Shown: positions 1 through 8,994 of the stretch, one piece after another
Numbering within the stretch: the first letter of the stretch is position 1
Layout: every line of letters begins with the position of its first letter
Notes under the pieces: generated by a model
What the model was told of the DNA's origin: nothing
The model's input: the letters and a program-made list of their open reading frames with translations, nothing else
Databases searched by the model: none
Position numbers and translations under genes: made by a program
Assembly: GCA_002684495.1 (NCBI GenBank)
Contig: NYVG01000012.1
Span: 24,265 to 75,369 of the forward strand
Direction of reading: 5' to 3'
DNA: 51,105 nt
Origin: Gammaproteobacteria bacterium
GTDB taxonomy: Bacteria; Pseudomonadota; Gammaproteobacteria; Pseudomonadales; Azotimanducaceae

Positions 1-1
1 T

Positions 2-241
2 GATGTGGTAGAAAATCTGGATGCTGATCGGATCATCCAGTTCTTAGGCGCCCCCTGGAAGCAGCCGTTTGCAATGAACGTTAATGCAGTGCAGTGCGGT
101 CTTCTGGGCGCTGTAGTAGAAGTTGCGATCGAGAGCGGCGGCCAGACAGAGCTGTTTATAGTTGTTGTTGGCAAGCGTGACGATGTTTGGACGATCGGCG
201 GAATATCACGAATATCCGCTAACATCGGCTCCTCGGGGTGA
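2..241 (+). CDS. C-terminal end of an unrecognised protein (clipped by the window)
   Basis: The reading frame is open from the window edge and ends in TGA at 239-241, so only about the last 79 residues are visible. A GTG at position 5 lies in frame, but no ribosome site can be judged, and the frame probably continues upstream. The residues form alternating hydrophobic strands ending in a segment like DDVWTIGGISRI, which resembles the last strands of an NTF2/SnoaL-like alpha+beta barrel. That is a weak resemblance. No function is assigned. The next gene starts about 200 bases downstream, so this probably belongs to a separate transcription unit. Confidence 0.4.
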   Translation, partial: DVVENLDADRIIQFLGAPWKQPFAMNVNAVQCGLLGAVVEVAIESGGQTELFIVVVGKRDDVWTIGGISRISANIGSSG

Positions 242-397
242 TGATTGCCAGCATACCTACGTCTGTCACATTGAATCCATGGCGCACACACCTTAGCACT
301 TAGGCGAATCCGGCCGGCGGCTGCCAGCGAGAAACCCTAGGCGGCGACCTTGTGTCTGCTCAGTGCCCCGAATTGTCCTCATGAATTTCAGCCGTTA

Positions 398-422
398 TGT
401 ATGCCCGGACGGCCTTTTTTCG
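398..422 (+). terminator. Possible weak intrinsic terminator
   Basis: A short GCC/GGC-armed hairpin (GCCCGGACGGC) is followed at once by a run of six T. The stem is only three to four base pairs, so it may be fortuitous. Its position after the clipped first gene and just before the thiamine-pyrophosphate enzyme suits a terminator. Confidence 0.25.
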
Positions 423-439
423 TAAAACTTGGTGATTGA

Positions 440-2071
440 ATGATAGAAAAATCGGTAGCTAAAATTATAGTTGATCTATTGGTCGAAGCAGGGGTGCGAC
501 ATGTTTTTGGCATCGTGAGTATTCACAATATGCCTATTGTGGATGCAATCAGTGCAACTCCGGGGATCGATCTGGTGACATCTCGGCATGAGCAAGGTGC
601 AGCCCACATGGCCGATGGTTATGCTCGTGCAACGGGTGAGTTAGGGGTTGCCTTGGGCAGTACTGGACCGGGAACCACAAATATGCTCACCGGTCTCTAT
701 GAGGCAGATTTCGCGTCTTCACGATTGTTGGTGATAACCGGTCAGGCCGAGACCGGATTTTACGGTAAAGCCAAGGGCTATGTTCACGAAGCCGAAAATC
801 AAAAGCGGATGTTGGAAGCCGTCACAGATGCAGTAGCCTCACCCCGTTATGCGCATGAAGTTGGCCCAATGCTTAAAGGCGTGATCGAGGCTATGTATAG
901 CGGCCGCCCTCGGCCAGGTGCGATTGAGGTGCCGATTGATCTGCAGTATGCGTCGATAGCAAGTCCAACTCTAACCATTGAGGTGCCCCAGCCTATACGG
1001 CCAGATACACAAACCATTGAAGCTGCAGTATCCCGTATCGATGATGCTGATAAAAGGGTCATTATTGCGGGCGGCGGCGTTCGTACTGCAGAAGCGAGAG
1101 CGGCTTTAACTGCCTTTGCAGAATTGTTGAACGCGCCCGTGATTACTACCGCCAATGGCAAAGGCGCCTTTCCAGTGGCGCACCCCTTACACATGGGCAA
1201 TGCGCTCATGCGTCCACCAATCAGGCAGCTGGTTAGCGAAGCCGATCTGGTTGTTGCCATAGGTACTCGCTTTCAGGCGGGTACCGGTGGCACAAAAATC
1301 AATCTGCGATTACCAGCATTACTGCACATCGATGTAGATCCGATGCATCTGAACCTTAATTTTAAAGCAGATATTGCAGTGCTTAGCGATGCAGAGCTTG
1401 CCATAAACGCATTACGAAACTTCGAATATACAGAGGGCTGCGGTAGTTACTTGGAAAAAATGCGAGCGTTGGTGGACGAGACTGGGAACAATTTGCGGAA
1501 AGCTTTTGGCTCAGATCATGCCCACGCTCTTGATGTGTTTTCCAAGTATCTGGCGACGGGTGTTGCTTTTGTGCGAGACAGTACTATTCCTGGCTACAAC
1601 TGGGGCAATACACTTTTACCCATCGACCAGCCCGGTGGATATGTTTTTCCTACATCAGGGGCTATCGGCCCCGGCTTGCCGCTAGGTCTTGGTGTGGCAA
1701 CAGCCCTGGCAAAGAAGACATTCGTCATGCATGGCGATGGAGGGTTGATGTTTCACGTTGGGGAATTGGCTGCGGCAGCTCAGTACCAAATCCCCGTAGT
1801 GGTGATTGTGTTTAATGACGGTGGCTATGGGGTTTTGCGCGGTTTGCAATACAACCAGTTTGACGGTCGATTCAACGGCACCGAGTTGCATACGCCGGAT
1901 TTTGTGAAGTTGGCAGAGAGTATGGGGGTAACCGCATTCTATGCAAACGACGTGACAGAACTTGATGAGCGTTTAGCGGCGGCCATGGTCGAGAAGGGGC
2001 CGGTGCTGATCGAGCTAAATGCCAACAACATGCAGCCCATAGACGGTGTAATTCCGTCTCCTACGGCTTAG
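440..2071 (+). CDS. Thiamine pyrophosphate-dependent enzyme (acetolactate synthase / 2-oxoacid decarboxylase type)
   Basis: 543 residues, the usual length for the three-domain ThDP lyase family. The N-terminal PYR domain holds the catalytic Glu (E51, in SRHEQGAAHMADGYAR) that activates the cofactor. The central domain spans roughly 190-330. The C-terminal PP domain has the diphosphate and Mg motif GDGG (432-435) followed by ND at 459-460. The N-terminal FGIxxxHN segment is closer to AruI-like 2-oxoacid decarboxylases than to housekeeping acetolactate synthase, and no regulatory subunit gene is adjacent. The likely reaction is decarboxylation or C-C ligation/cleavage of a 2-oxoacid; the substrate is unknown. 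The class II aldolase gene follows 61 bases downstream, so the two are probably co-transcribed. The ribosome site before ATG 440 is weak. Confidence 0.85.
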   Translation: MIEKSVAKIIVDLLVEAGVRHVFGIVSIHNMPIVDAISATPGIDLVTSRHEQGAAHMADGYARATGELGVALGSTGPGTTNMLTGLYEADFASSRLLVITGQAETGFYGKAKGYVHEAENQKRMLEAVTDAVASPRYAHEVGPMLKGVIEAMYSGRPRPGAIEVPIDLQYASIASPTLTIEVPQPIRPDTQTIEAAVSRIDDADKRVIIAGGGVRTAEARAALTAFAELLNAPVITTANGKGAFPVAHPLHMGNALMRPPIRQLVSEADLVVAIGTRFQAGTGGTKINLRLPALLHIDVDPMHLNLNFKADIAVLSDAELAINALRNFEYTEGCGSYLEKMRALVDETGNNLRKAFGSDHAHALDVFSKYLATGVAFVRDSTIPGYNWGNTLLPIDQPGGYVFPTSGAIGPGLPLGLGVATALAKKTFVMHGDGGLMFHVGELAAAAQYQIPVVVIVFNDGGYGVLRGLQYNQFDGRFNGTELHTPDFVKLAESMGVTAFYANDVTELDERLAAAMVEKGPVLIELNANNMQPIDGVIPSPTA

Positions 2072-2132
2072 GGCCCAACGTTAAATACGTTGAGTGGGTA
2101 AGTGTTCAATTGACAAACGGAGAATATTAATC

Positions 2133-2783
2133 GTGACAGAGAATGAATTGAAATTGCGGGAAGAGCTGGTTGCACAGTACCAGCGAATGGGCCAACTTGG
2201 TCTTAATGAGTTGTCCTCAGGAAACCTCAGTACTCGGTTTGGCGATAATATGCTGATTTCAGGCAACGGTGCTACTTCGGAGAGTATCGCTGTGGATACG
2301 ATAGTGGAGTGCTCCTTTGACGGCGACTGGGAGGGGCCACGCAAACCGTCCTCGGAATGGCGTATGCACGCGGCGATATACAAGCAACATGAAGAGGTGC
2401 AGGCTGTAGTACACACTCATTCTGATTACTGTGTAGCGCTGGCCAGTTCCTTGAAGCCTTTGCCGGGCTTTCATTATCTGGTCGGGGTGTTCGGTGGTAG
2501 CGATGTTCCCTGTGTGCCTTATTCGACCTTTGGCTCTCAGTCTTTGGCTAATGATGCAGCCGCTGCTCTGACCGACCGAACCGCGTGCTTGCTTGGGAAC
2601 CATGGCATGATAGCCCGAGGAATACACCTTAAACGTGCGGCAAACACAGCCTATCGGCTGGAACTCATGTGTCGACAGTATGTATTGGCCAGCCAGCTTG
2701 GAACCCCCGCTTTGCTCACAGATGCGGAGTGGGAGGACTTTTTCGCCAAGGCGGAGGAGAATCAATATGGTAAAGGAATATAG
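2133..2783 (+). CDS. Class II aldolase/adducin family protein
   Basis: About 216 residues with the L-fuculose-phosphate aldolase (FucA/AraD) fold. Early residues LSSGNLSTRF match the substrate-phosphate loop. VVHTHSDYCVALAS carries the zinc-binding His-x-His pair, and LLGNHGMIARG carries the third zinc His. Such enzymes do retro-aldol cleavage, epimerisation or decarboxylation of hydroxy-oxo acids. I prefer GTG 2133, which has GGAG at 2119-2122, over an in-frame GTG at 2094 with no ribosome site. It lies 61 bases after the ThDP enzyme on the same strand, suggesting two steps of C-C bond chemistry in one pathway. The metal ligands suggest an active enzyme; the substrate is unknown. Confidence 0.85.
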   Translation: MTENELKLREELVAQYQRMGQLGLNELSSGNLSTRFGDNMLISGNGATSESIAVDTIVECSFDGDWEGPRKPSSEWRMHAAIYKQHEEVQAVVHTHSDYCVALASSLKPLPGFHYLVGVFGGSDVPCVPYSTFGSQSLANDAAAALTDRTACLLGNHGMIARGIHLKRAANTAYRLELMCRQYVLASQLGTPALLTDAEWEDFFAKAEENQYGKGI

Positions 2784-2976
2784 AGTCTGCAGGCTTTAGC
2801 CTAGATAACGGTGTTGGATAGAAATCACAACTGCTGGCATGTGTTGGGCTAGATATCTTTGGTACTCGGACGAAGCATAAGCGGCTTTAATTTTGAGAAT
2901 GAAGAAGGGCGTTTGCCTAGCACCGCCAAATTTTCTGCGGTGGAAGTGCCCGCTGTTCGTCTTACGTCAGTTAAGA

Positions 2977-3753
2977 CTACCCGCGCGGATAAGCCCAGGG
3001 GTGTGAGGCGCTGAGTCCACCGTCAATTGCTATGGCTTGTCCGTTGACGTATGACGCCGCATCGCTCAACAGGAAACAAGCCATCTCGGCTATCTCTGAT
3101 GGTTGTCCGTGTCGCTTGGTCGGATTGATCAGCCCAATTCTAGCTTCTTTTCCCAAGCCACGAAGCTTATTAAACATCCGCTGGGTCATGCTGGTTTCTA
3201 TCAGGCCCGGACAGACAGCGTTGACACGTACGCCGGTACCATACAAATGATAACTTGCCGTCTGCACAATGCTGATAACTCCAGCCTTGCTGGCGCTGTA
3301 GGATGCTGCACCCGCGTTAGCGCGTAAGCCTGCAACGCTCGCTGTACAAACGATTGAGCCGTATGCTTGCTTGGTAAGGTAAGGCGCGGTGTGTTTGATA
3401 CACAAAAATACGCCGATGGTGTTAATAGCGAGAATACGCTGCCAATGTTCTGCAGTCTGTTCCAGAAATGGTACGCCGCCAGCGTCGATACCCGCGTTGG
3501 CGAAGATGCCGTCGATACCGCCAAAAGTCTTGACACAGCGCTCTGCCATGGCGGTAACCTGCTCTTCTTTGCTGACATCAACTTGCATGAATGCGATATC
3601 ACCATCGAGTTCATCAGCTGACGCGGCGGCATCTGGATCGATATCGACTGCCAGTACACTGGCTCCCTGTTGGACTGCGAGTTTCGCACTCGCGCGACCG
3701 ATGCCGCTGTTCGCGCCGGTAATGATAATTTTCTTGCCTTTCAAATCCGCCAT
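2977..3753 (-). CDS. Short-chain dehydrogenase/reductase (SDR) family oxidoreductase
   Basis: 258 residues, a classical SDR length. The N-terminal nucleotide-binding motif TGANSGIG is at 12-19, NAG is at 86-88, and the active-site triad is S139, Y152 and K156 (YSASK). The C-terminus ends with the familiar INGQAIAIDGG-type segment (here VNGQAIAIDGGLSA). It should oxidise or reduce a hydroxyl/ketone with NAD(P)(H). D37 after the second strand favours NAD(H). It is the last gene of a minus-strand operon after the enoyl-CoA hydratase and hydratase genes, with 5 bases separating it from the hydratase stop. A role as 3- or 4-hydroxyacyl dehydrogenase fits the context but is inferred. Confidence 0.9.
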   Translation of the reverse strand: MADLKGKKIIITGANSGIGRASAKLAVQQGASVLAVDIDPDAAASADELDGDIAFMQVDVSKEEQVTAMAERCVKTFGGIDGIFANAGIDAGGVPFLEQTAEHWQRILAINTIGVFLCIKHTAPYLTKQAYGSIVCTASVAGLRANAGAASYSASKAGVISIVQTASYHLYGTGVRVNAVCPGLIETSMTQRMFNKLRGLGKEARIGLINPTKRHGQPSEIAEMACFLLSDAASYVNGQAIAIDGGLSASHPWAYPRG

Positions 3754-3758
3754 TTTTT

Positions 3759-4541
3759 CTACTCGTCGAAGCTAAACTCAATGAACCCGAAGTCGCCGTA
3801 ATTTGCGCGATAATTTCCTTGCTCTGGTGGATGAGTGACGCCGAGGGCACCGGTCATCAGCAGTTGGCCTGGGTTGATTGAATATCCTCGAGCTAGTGCG
3901 GAATTAATAATCCATGCGGCGGCTTTGAACTGGTCGCCCAATGAATCAGTTGCCTTGCCCTCGTGGAGCAGATTGCCATTCCGAAAGAGGCTGACCATTG
4001 CTTGATTTGCAGTATTCAGTTCATTGGTAAAATCCGATTTTATGAAGCGCGAAGCAACTACGTTGCTGGCGATTAAGTCGGTTAATGCATGAGGGGAGAT
4101 AAAACCCATATCCACGATTTCAATCATGGGGAACCAGTGCGAAAGATGGGTGTGCAGATCCTCTGGTTTTACCGGTTTGGTAATATCAGTGGCGGTGATG
4201 AATCCTATCTCGGTTTCTATTCTTGGTTGCACAAAATCAGATAGATGAAAGGTAACGTTGGGTTCGGCTCCTGCCTTGGCAAAAAGCACGCCGCCTGCTG
4301 GCTCGCTGGCCCCCTGGCGTTGCTGCACCAATGCATTGGTTAGCCCGGCTTTGAAGCCGACTATCTTATCGTTGCGTAAAGCTAAGAACTGGCGCTGAAC
4401 TTGGTAGGCATCCGCATGCCGCAATCCAGCAAGGTTTCGAGTGGGCTTGGGGCTATTCGATTTCCACGCTGCATGCAGCTCTTCCGCCCACAGCCTAACC
4501 ATTGTGCTATCTACCATCGCAGAAACTATCCTTTTGGCCAT
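3759..4541 (-). CDS. 2-keto-4-pentenoate hydratase-like protein (MhpD/fumarylacetoacetase fold)
   Basis: 260 residues, matching the 2-oxo-4-pentenoate hydratase / 4-oxalocrotonate decarboxylase family. Seen in the sequence are VGFKAGLTN around 61-69 and RIETEIGFI around 108-115; its two acidic residues E109 and E111 correspond to the divalent-metal ligands of the family. Members add water to 2-hydroxypenta-2,4-dienoate or decarboxylate oxalocrotonate in meta-cleavage pathways. No ring-cleavage dioxygenase is nearby, so the real substrate may differ. The ATG overlaps the enoyl-CoA hydratase stop by one base (TAATG), so translation is coupled. Confidence 0.85.
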   Translation of the reverse strand: MAKRIVSAMVDSTMVRLWAEELHAAWKSNSPKPTRNLAGLRHADAYQVQRQFLALRNDKIVGFKAGLTNALVQQRQGASEPAGGVLFAKAGAEPNVTFHLSDFVQPRIETEIGFITATDITKPVKPEDLHTHLSHWFPMIEIVDMGFISPHALTDLIASNVVASRFIKSDFTNELNTANQAMVSLFRNGNLLHEGKATDSLGDQFKAAAWIINSALARGYSINPGQLLMTGALGVTHPPEQGNYRANYGDFGFIEFSFDE

Positions 4542-5398
4542 TAACGACCAGTGAAATTCGGCGGGCGCTTTTGCACGAAGTGCTCAACGCCCTCTCTGAA
4601 ATCGTCGCTGGCAAATGACTCGACCATGTCTTTCATGGAAGCATGTAGCGCTGCCCCAAAATCCATGTCCTGGGCTCTAAACAGCTGATTTTTGATTACC
4701 CGCATTGATCTGGGTGAAACATTTGTCGCAAGATCTAGCGCGTAGTCGCGAACTTGTTCAATAAATTTATCGTCAGGGAAGATCTTGTTTGCTAACCCCA
4801 TTTCGAGCGCTTCTTGTGCACCGATTTTTCTTGCTGACATTAATAGGTCTAGCGCATTAGGTAGGCCGACAACCCGGGGCAGTATCCAGTCGATACCATG
4901 TTCCGCGATTAAGCCTCGGCGCGCGAACCCTGTAGCAAAGACGGCTGATTCTGAAGCGAATCGAATATCGGCCCAAAGTGCTACTACAAGGCCCAAGCCA
5001 GCTACAGGACCGTTTAGTGCCGCTATGACAGGCTTTGGTACTGTAGGGAAATAAGCGTGTTTATAAGCAAATGCTTGGGGTAAATCGTTGCCACCTGGCA
5101 CAGTACCAGCACTGTATGCGTCAGCTCGAACGTTGGCTAATCTATCGTTACTGTCGAGTCTTCTCACCTCAGTCTGGCTGGATTTGTCGAGACGTTGCAT
5201 GTCCGCGCCCGCACAGAATCCTCGACCCGCACCTGTAAGGATAATGACGCGCACCTCGTTGTCAGCCGTAGCGTCACTCATCGCTTGCCTTATTTCCTGC
5301 TCCATAACGGGAGTCCAAGCATTCAAGCGGTCAGGGCGGTTGAGAGTGATCGTCGCGATTCCCTCCCCCACTTCGTAGATTATCTGTTCATAGTCCAT
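4541..5398 (-). CDS. Enoyl-CoA hydratase/isomerase family protein
   Basis: 285 residues of the crotonase fold. The first oxyanion-hole segment GRGFCAGADMQRL is at about 58-70, and the second is GPVAGLGLVVALWADI. The usual second catalytic glutamate region reads RRGLIAEHGIDWILPR, as in crotonase relatives that are not standard beta-oxidation hydratases, so the exact reaction (hydration, isomerisation or hydrolysis) is open. ATG 5398 is supported by AAGGGGAA five bases upstream. It is the first gene of the three-gene minus-strand operon and is divergent from the acyl-CoA dehydrogenase at 5593; the two promoters must lie in 5399-5592. Confidence 0.88.
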   Translation of the reverse strand: MDYEQIIYEVGEGIATITLNRPDRLNAWTPVMEQEIRQAMSDATADNEVRVIILTGAGRGFCAGADMQRLDKSSQTEVRRLDSNDRLANVRADAYSAGTVPGGNDLPQAFAYKHAYFPTVPKPVIAALNGPVAGLGLVVALWADIRFASESAVFATGFARRGLIAEHGIDWILPRVVGLPNALDLLMSARKIGAQEALEMGLANKIFPDDKFIEQVRDYALDLATNVSPRSMRVIKNQLFRAQDMDFGAALHASMKDMVESFASDDFREGVEHFVQKRPPNFTGR

Positions 5399-5592
5399 AG
5401 GATTCCCCTTTCAATTGAATTGCGCTTGAACAGATATAGACGTATTGCGAGATAGAAGCCACAACAGAGTGAGGAACACCCTGCTGCCTACGTCGTATAA
5501 AGCATGGTCAAAAAGTGTAGAGAAGCGAGAAGTTGAACTCGTTTCTGTTGCGCGTCAATAATTTAGCCTTTGCAGATTTAAGGGAATAAAAA

Positions 5593-6837
5593 ATGCCGGA
5601 ACATGTAAACACAATGGTAATAGAGCCGATTCCAAACCTGCCGGATGAGGTAAACGAGATTCGTCGAAAGGCAGCAGAGATCGTTACAGAACTCGTAATT
5701 CCGAATGAGGAGGCTTTAGGGGGTCCGGCGAGCGCAGAGCGCGACGCGTTAGAAGACGAAATATCGAGTGTGGTTAGGGAGCGTGGTCTTTATGCACCCC
5801 ATCTTCCAAAAGAATACGGTGGAATGGGAATCGGGTTCTTGGCCCATGCCTACATGAATGAGGTGTTAGCGTGGAGTTTCTACTCCAATAGGTTGTTCGG
5901 CGTAAAAGCGCCTACCTCAGGTAATCAAAAAGTACTGGTTAAGTACGGGACCCCGGAACAAAAGAAGAAATTTCTAGAGCCCACTATTTATGAAGGGCAA
6001 ACCGCTTGTTACTCCATGACCGAACCGGACAATGCCGGGTCGGACCCTCGCTCAATTCAGACATCGGCCGTTCTTGACGGCGACGAATGGGTGATCAATG
6101 GACGAAAGTGGTACACATCCAACAGTAAACACGCGTCATGGGCGTTGGTGATGTGCCGCACTGAGGAGGAGGGTGAAGACGGTGTTGTAAACGACAAAAT
6201 GACCCAGATTATCGTGCCTACAGATACGCCCGGATTTAAGATCGAACGAGCGGTTCCAGTATTTGGAAGCGAAGCTCAAGCCCATGGCGAGATTACATAT
6301 ACTAACGTGAGAGTGCCTCGCGAAAATCAACTGGGAGAGCGTGGCCAAGGTCATGAGGCGGCTCAGGAGCGTTTGGGCGCTGGACGTGTATATCATTGCA
6401 TGAATTGTGTCGGGCAGATGTGGCGTGCTTTTGACCTTATGGTTAAGCGCGCGTCGGAACGGAAGGTCCACGGTGGTTTGCTGTCAGAAAAACAGTTCAC
6501 CCAAGGAGCAATTGCTGATTCATATATTGATATTCAGGCAGCAAGACTAATGACCCTGCGTTGCGCAGAGGTTATTGAGTCAGGAGCCGATCCGCGCACT
6601 CAGATTTCGGCAATCAAAGTATTTGTACCCCAAGCAATGCACCGAGTGATTGATCGAGCGATTCAGGTTCACGGGGCGCTGGGTGTATCCGGTGACACGC
6701 CTTTGTGGCGTTACTACCAAAAGGCGCGAACCATGCGAATCGAAGATGGGCCTGATGAGGTTCACAAAATCCTGGTAGCAAAAAACATTCAGAAAAGTTA
6801 CGCAGCTGGACATGGCTGGGACTTTGGCACGCTCTGA
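5593..6837 (+). CDS. Acyl-CoA dehydrogenase, ACAD10/11 or LvaC-like
   Basis: 414 residues with the complete acyl-CoA dehydrogenase fold: alpha domain to about 135, the FAD-contacting beta-domain segment CYSMTEPDNAGSDPRSIQTS near 138-157, WVINGRKWYTSNS after it, and a C-terminal helical domain ending RIEDGPDEVHK. The DGPDEVH ending is typical of the group that includes the dehydrogenase domain of ACAD10/ACAD11. It uses FAD and passes electrons to electron-transferring flavoprotein if it is a true dehydrogenase. ATG is preceded by AAGGGA. The phosphotransferase-fold gene lies 52 bases downstream, matching the kinase-dehydrogenase pairing known for 4-hydroxyacyl-CoA breakdown (inference). Confidence 0.9.
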   Translation: MPEHVNTMVIEPIPNLPDEVNEIRRKAAEIVTELVIPNEEALGGPASAERDALEDEISSVVRERGLYAPHLPKEYGGMGIGFLAHAYMNEVLAWSFYSNRLFGVKAPTSGNQKVLVKYGTPEQKKKFLEPTIYEGQTACYSMTEPDNAGSDPRSIQTSAVLDGDEWVINGRKWYTSNSKHASWALVMCRTEEEGEDGVVNDKMTQIIVPTDTPGFKIERAVPVFGSEAQAHGEITYTNVRVPRENQLGERGQGHEAAQERLGAGRVYHCMNCVGQMWRAFDLMVKRASERKVHGGLLSEKQFTQGAIADSYIDIQAARLMTLRCAEVIESGADPRTQISAIKVFVPQAMHRVIDRAIQVHGALGVSGDTPLWRYYQKARTMRIEDGPDEVHKILVAKNIQKSYAAGHGWDFGTL

Positions 6838-6895
6838 CGGTTGTTTTTGCCGGTAGTGGAAAAGAGCTGGGTCGCTGTGCAGGGGAGAAGTGGCG

Positions 6896-7900
6896 TTGAT
6901 AGGAATTGATGTTGAGGGCGTAACTGAGTGGATGAGCGTCCTTATACCGGGGTTAAAGCCGCCGCTGGCTTTCTCTCAGATTGCGGGCGGTAACTCCAAC
7001 CTGACGTACCTATGCGTTGATCGAAATGGTTCTCGGTATGTGTTGCGTAGGCCTCCGGTGGGGCACATCTCAGCAACGGCGCATGATATGGCTCGTGAGT
7101 ATCGCATCTTGTTCGCTCTGCAAGGCAGTAAAGTGCCGGTTCCCAATGTTCTGGGGCTTTGTGAGGATCTGGACGTAACGGGAGCCCCGTTTTATGTGAT
7201 GAACTTTGTCGAAGGTCAAGTGTTACACGGCCCCTCGGACTCTCAGGCGCTGACCGGCGATGACCGAGTCTCCATTAGTGAACATGTCGCAGAGGTGTTA
7301 GCAGACCTGCACCAAACGGATTTTGAAGCTATTGGGCTTGGCGAGTTGGCTCGCAAGGGTGGTTACGTTGAGCGCCAGTTGAAGCGCTGGCAAGGTCAGT
7401 GGCAGAGCAACAAAACACATGACGTGCCGGAAATGGAAGAGGCAGGGCGTTTGTTGCAGGACAATTTGCCGGTTCAGAAAGGCGCAGCCATTGTTCACGG
7501 CGATTATCGATTGGGAAACATGCTGGTGGGCGGCGGACGGATCAGGGCATTGGTTGATTGGGAGCTGTGTACGCTCGGCGATCCTCTTGCAGATTTGGGG
7601 TACCTCCTCAATAGCTGGGCAGAGCCCGGAGAAAGTGCTGCAAAGGAAAGGGTTACCGGGGTTGGCGGATTTCTTCCACGCAGTGTCCTCTGCGAGCGTT
7701 ACAGCGCGGCTACCGGTGAGGATCTGGAGAAAATAGATTACTACCGTGCTTTTTCACATTGGCGGATGGCAGCGATCAACCAAGGCGTGTACAAGCGATT
7801 TCTTGATGGCTCCATGGGGCAGGCGAAAGACGTGGATTTGGAGCAACGGAAACAAAATGTTGTGGGGCGGGCGAAAGCAGCTCTGACTTTGTTGGCTTAG
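6896..7900 (+). CDS. APH-fold phosphotransferase (ACAD10/11 kinase-domain or LvaA-like)
   Basis: About 334 residues of the aminoglycoside-phosphotransferase/choline-kinase fold. IAGGNSNLTY near the N-terminus is the nucleotide loop, HGDYRLGN (203-210 counted from GTG 6890) is the catalytic Brenner-type loop, and DWE at 223-225 is the metal-binding DFG equivalent. It is therefore predicted to be an active kinase. TTG 6896 sits eight bases after AGGGGAG, a better spacing than GTG 6890, which nearly touches that site. The ACAD partner upstream and the Yej transporter 20 bases downstream point to phosphorylation of a hydroxyacyl-CoA rather than antibiotic resistance. That inference rests on the known ACAD10/11 and LvaA precedents. 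Confidence 0.88.
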   Translation: MIGIDVEGVTEWMSVLIPGLKPPLAFSQIAGGNSNLTYLCVDRNGSRYVLRRPPVGHISATAHDMAREYRILFALQGSKVPVPNVLGLCEDLDVTGAPFYVMNFVEGQVLHGPSDSQALTGDDRVSISEHVAEVLADLHQTDFEAIGLGELARKGGYVERQLKRWQGQWQSNKTHDVPEMEEAGRLLQDNLPVQKGAAIVHGDYRLGNMLVGGGRIRALVDWELCTLGDPLADLGYLLNSWAEPGESAAKERVTGVGGFLPRSVLCERYSAATGEDLEKIDYYRAFSHWRMAAINQGVYKRFLDGSMGQAKDVDLEQRKQNVVGRAKAALTLLA

Positions 7901-7920
7901 CCTAACGGCGGAGGAACCCA

Positions 7921-8994
7921 GTGGGCCGTTATATAACAAAAAGAGCGTTGCTGATTTTGCCGACGCTGATCGGCATTATCACGTTGAATTTTTTTATTGT
8001 TCAGTTGGCGCCCGGGGGGCCAGTTGACCAGATTGTGGCAACTCTAACAGGGCAGGGTGGTGGCGACGCGGCCAGCCGGGTTGCGGGCGCACAGACAAAT
8101 GCCGTTGCTTCGCCGATGGGCGCCTCGCAAGGACTTGATCCTGAGTTGATCGAGATGATCGAGCGGCAATTCGGTTTTGATAAGCCTCTGCATGAACGAT
8201 ATCTGGCCATGCTGGGTGATTACCTGACGTTTGATCTAGGAACGAGTTACTTCCTAGACCGTCCAGTGATTGACCTCATTGTAGAGCGCCTGCCAGTGTC
8301 AATATCTCTGGGCTTTTGGTCGATGCTTCTCATCTATGTCATATCGATTCCCTTGGGCGTGGCAAAGGCGGTTCGTGACGGTAGCCGTTTTGATGGTTGG
8401 ACCAGTGGTTTTATTTTTGTGGGTTATGCGATTCCGGGTTTTCTATTTGCTGTCTTTTTGATCGTTCTCTTTGCCGGTGGTGCATATCTCGACTGGTTTC
8501 CACTGAGAGGACTTGTATCCAATAACTTTAAAGAACTTTCTTTGTTCGAAAAGATTCTGGATTACTTTTGGCACCTGGCGCTTCCGATAGCAGCGCTTAC
8601 GGTTAGTGGTTTTGCGACGCTTACCATGCTCACCAAAAACTCGTTTTTGGATGAAATCGCAAAGCAATACGTGTTAACCGCTCGGGCGAAAGGGCTGAGC
8701 GAGCGTCGCGTGCTTTATGGTCACGTATTTCGTAATGCGATGCTCATTGTGATTGCTGGGTTTCCCGCAGCCCTTGTGGGTATTTTGTTTACTGGCGCGA
8801 TGTTGATCGAAGTGATTTTTTCTCTGGACGGGTTGGGTTTGCTGGGCTTTGAGGCGGTTCTCAGTCGTGACTACCCGATCATGTTTGGCACCCTGTTCGT
8901 GTTCACCTTCGTAGGGCTTTTTATGACGTTGGTGAGTGATATCGTTTATACGATAGTGGACCCTCGTATCGATTTTTCATCAGGGCAGGTGTGA
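7921..8994 (+). CDS. yejB: ABC transporter permease, YejB type
   Basis: 357 residues, close to E. coli YejB in length and in many segments: [14 protein letters not shown] at the N-terminus, YGFDKP-like linker, LFPLRGLVS-like loop (here WFPLRGLVS), [12 protein letters not shown], the EAA coupling loop with [12 protein letters not shown], and the C-terminal [11 protein letters not shown] and DPRIDF. About six membrane helices are visible. It is one of two inner-membrane permeases of a peptide/oligopeptide-type importer, the family that takes up microcin C in enterobacteria. GTG 7921 is preceded by GGAGGA. It overlaps the start of yejE, and the three Yej genes form an operon with the upstream kinase. 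Confidence 0.93.
   Translation: MGRYITKRALLILPTLIGIITLNFFIVQLAPGGPVDQIVATLTGQGGGDAASRVAGAQTNAVASPMGASQGLDPELIEMIERQFGFDKPLHERYLAMLGDYLTFDLGTSYFLDRPVIDLIVERLPVSISLGFWSMLLIYVISIPLGVAKAVRDGSRFDGWTSGFIFVGYAIPGFLFAVFLIVLFAGGAYLDWFPLRGLVSNNFKELSLFEKILDYFWHLALPIAALTVSGFATLTMLTKNSFLDEIAKQYVLTARAKGLSERRVLYGHVFRNAMLIVIAGFPAALVGILFTGAMLIEVIFSLDGLGLLGFEAVLSRDYPIMFGTLFVFTFVGLFMTLVSDIVYTIVDPRIDFSSGQV

Noticed and set aside
847-1260. Long minus-strand frame inside the ThDP enzyme gene, and similar antisense frames under most genes
   Set aside because: They are shadows of strongly coding sense frames with no ribosome sites or family resemblance.
2921-2942. CACCGC...GCGGTG hairpin between the aldolase and SDR genes
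   Set aside because: No T-run follows on either strand, so I could not call it a terminator; no other role is evident.
6896-7900. Aminoglycoside resistance as the role of the APH-fold kinase
   Set aside because: The close ACAD partner and the ACAD10/11-like sequence fit acyl-CoA metabolism better; the fold alone does not imply resistance.
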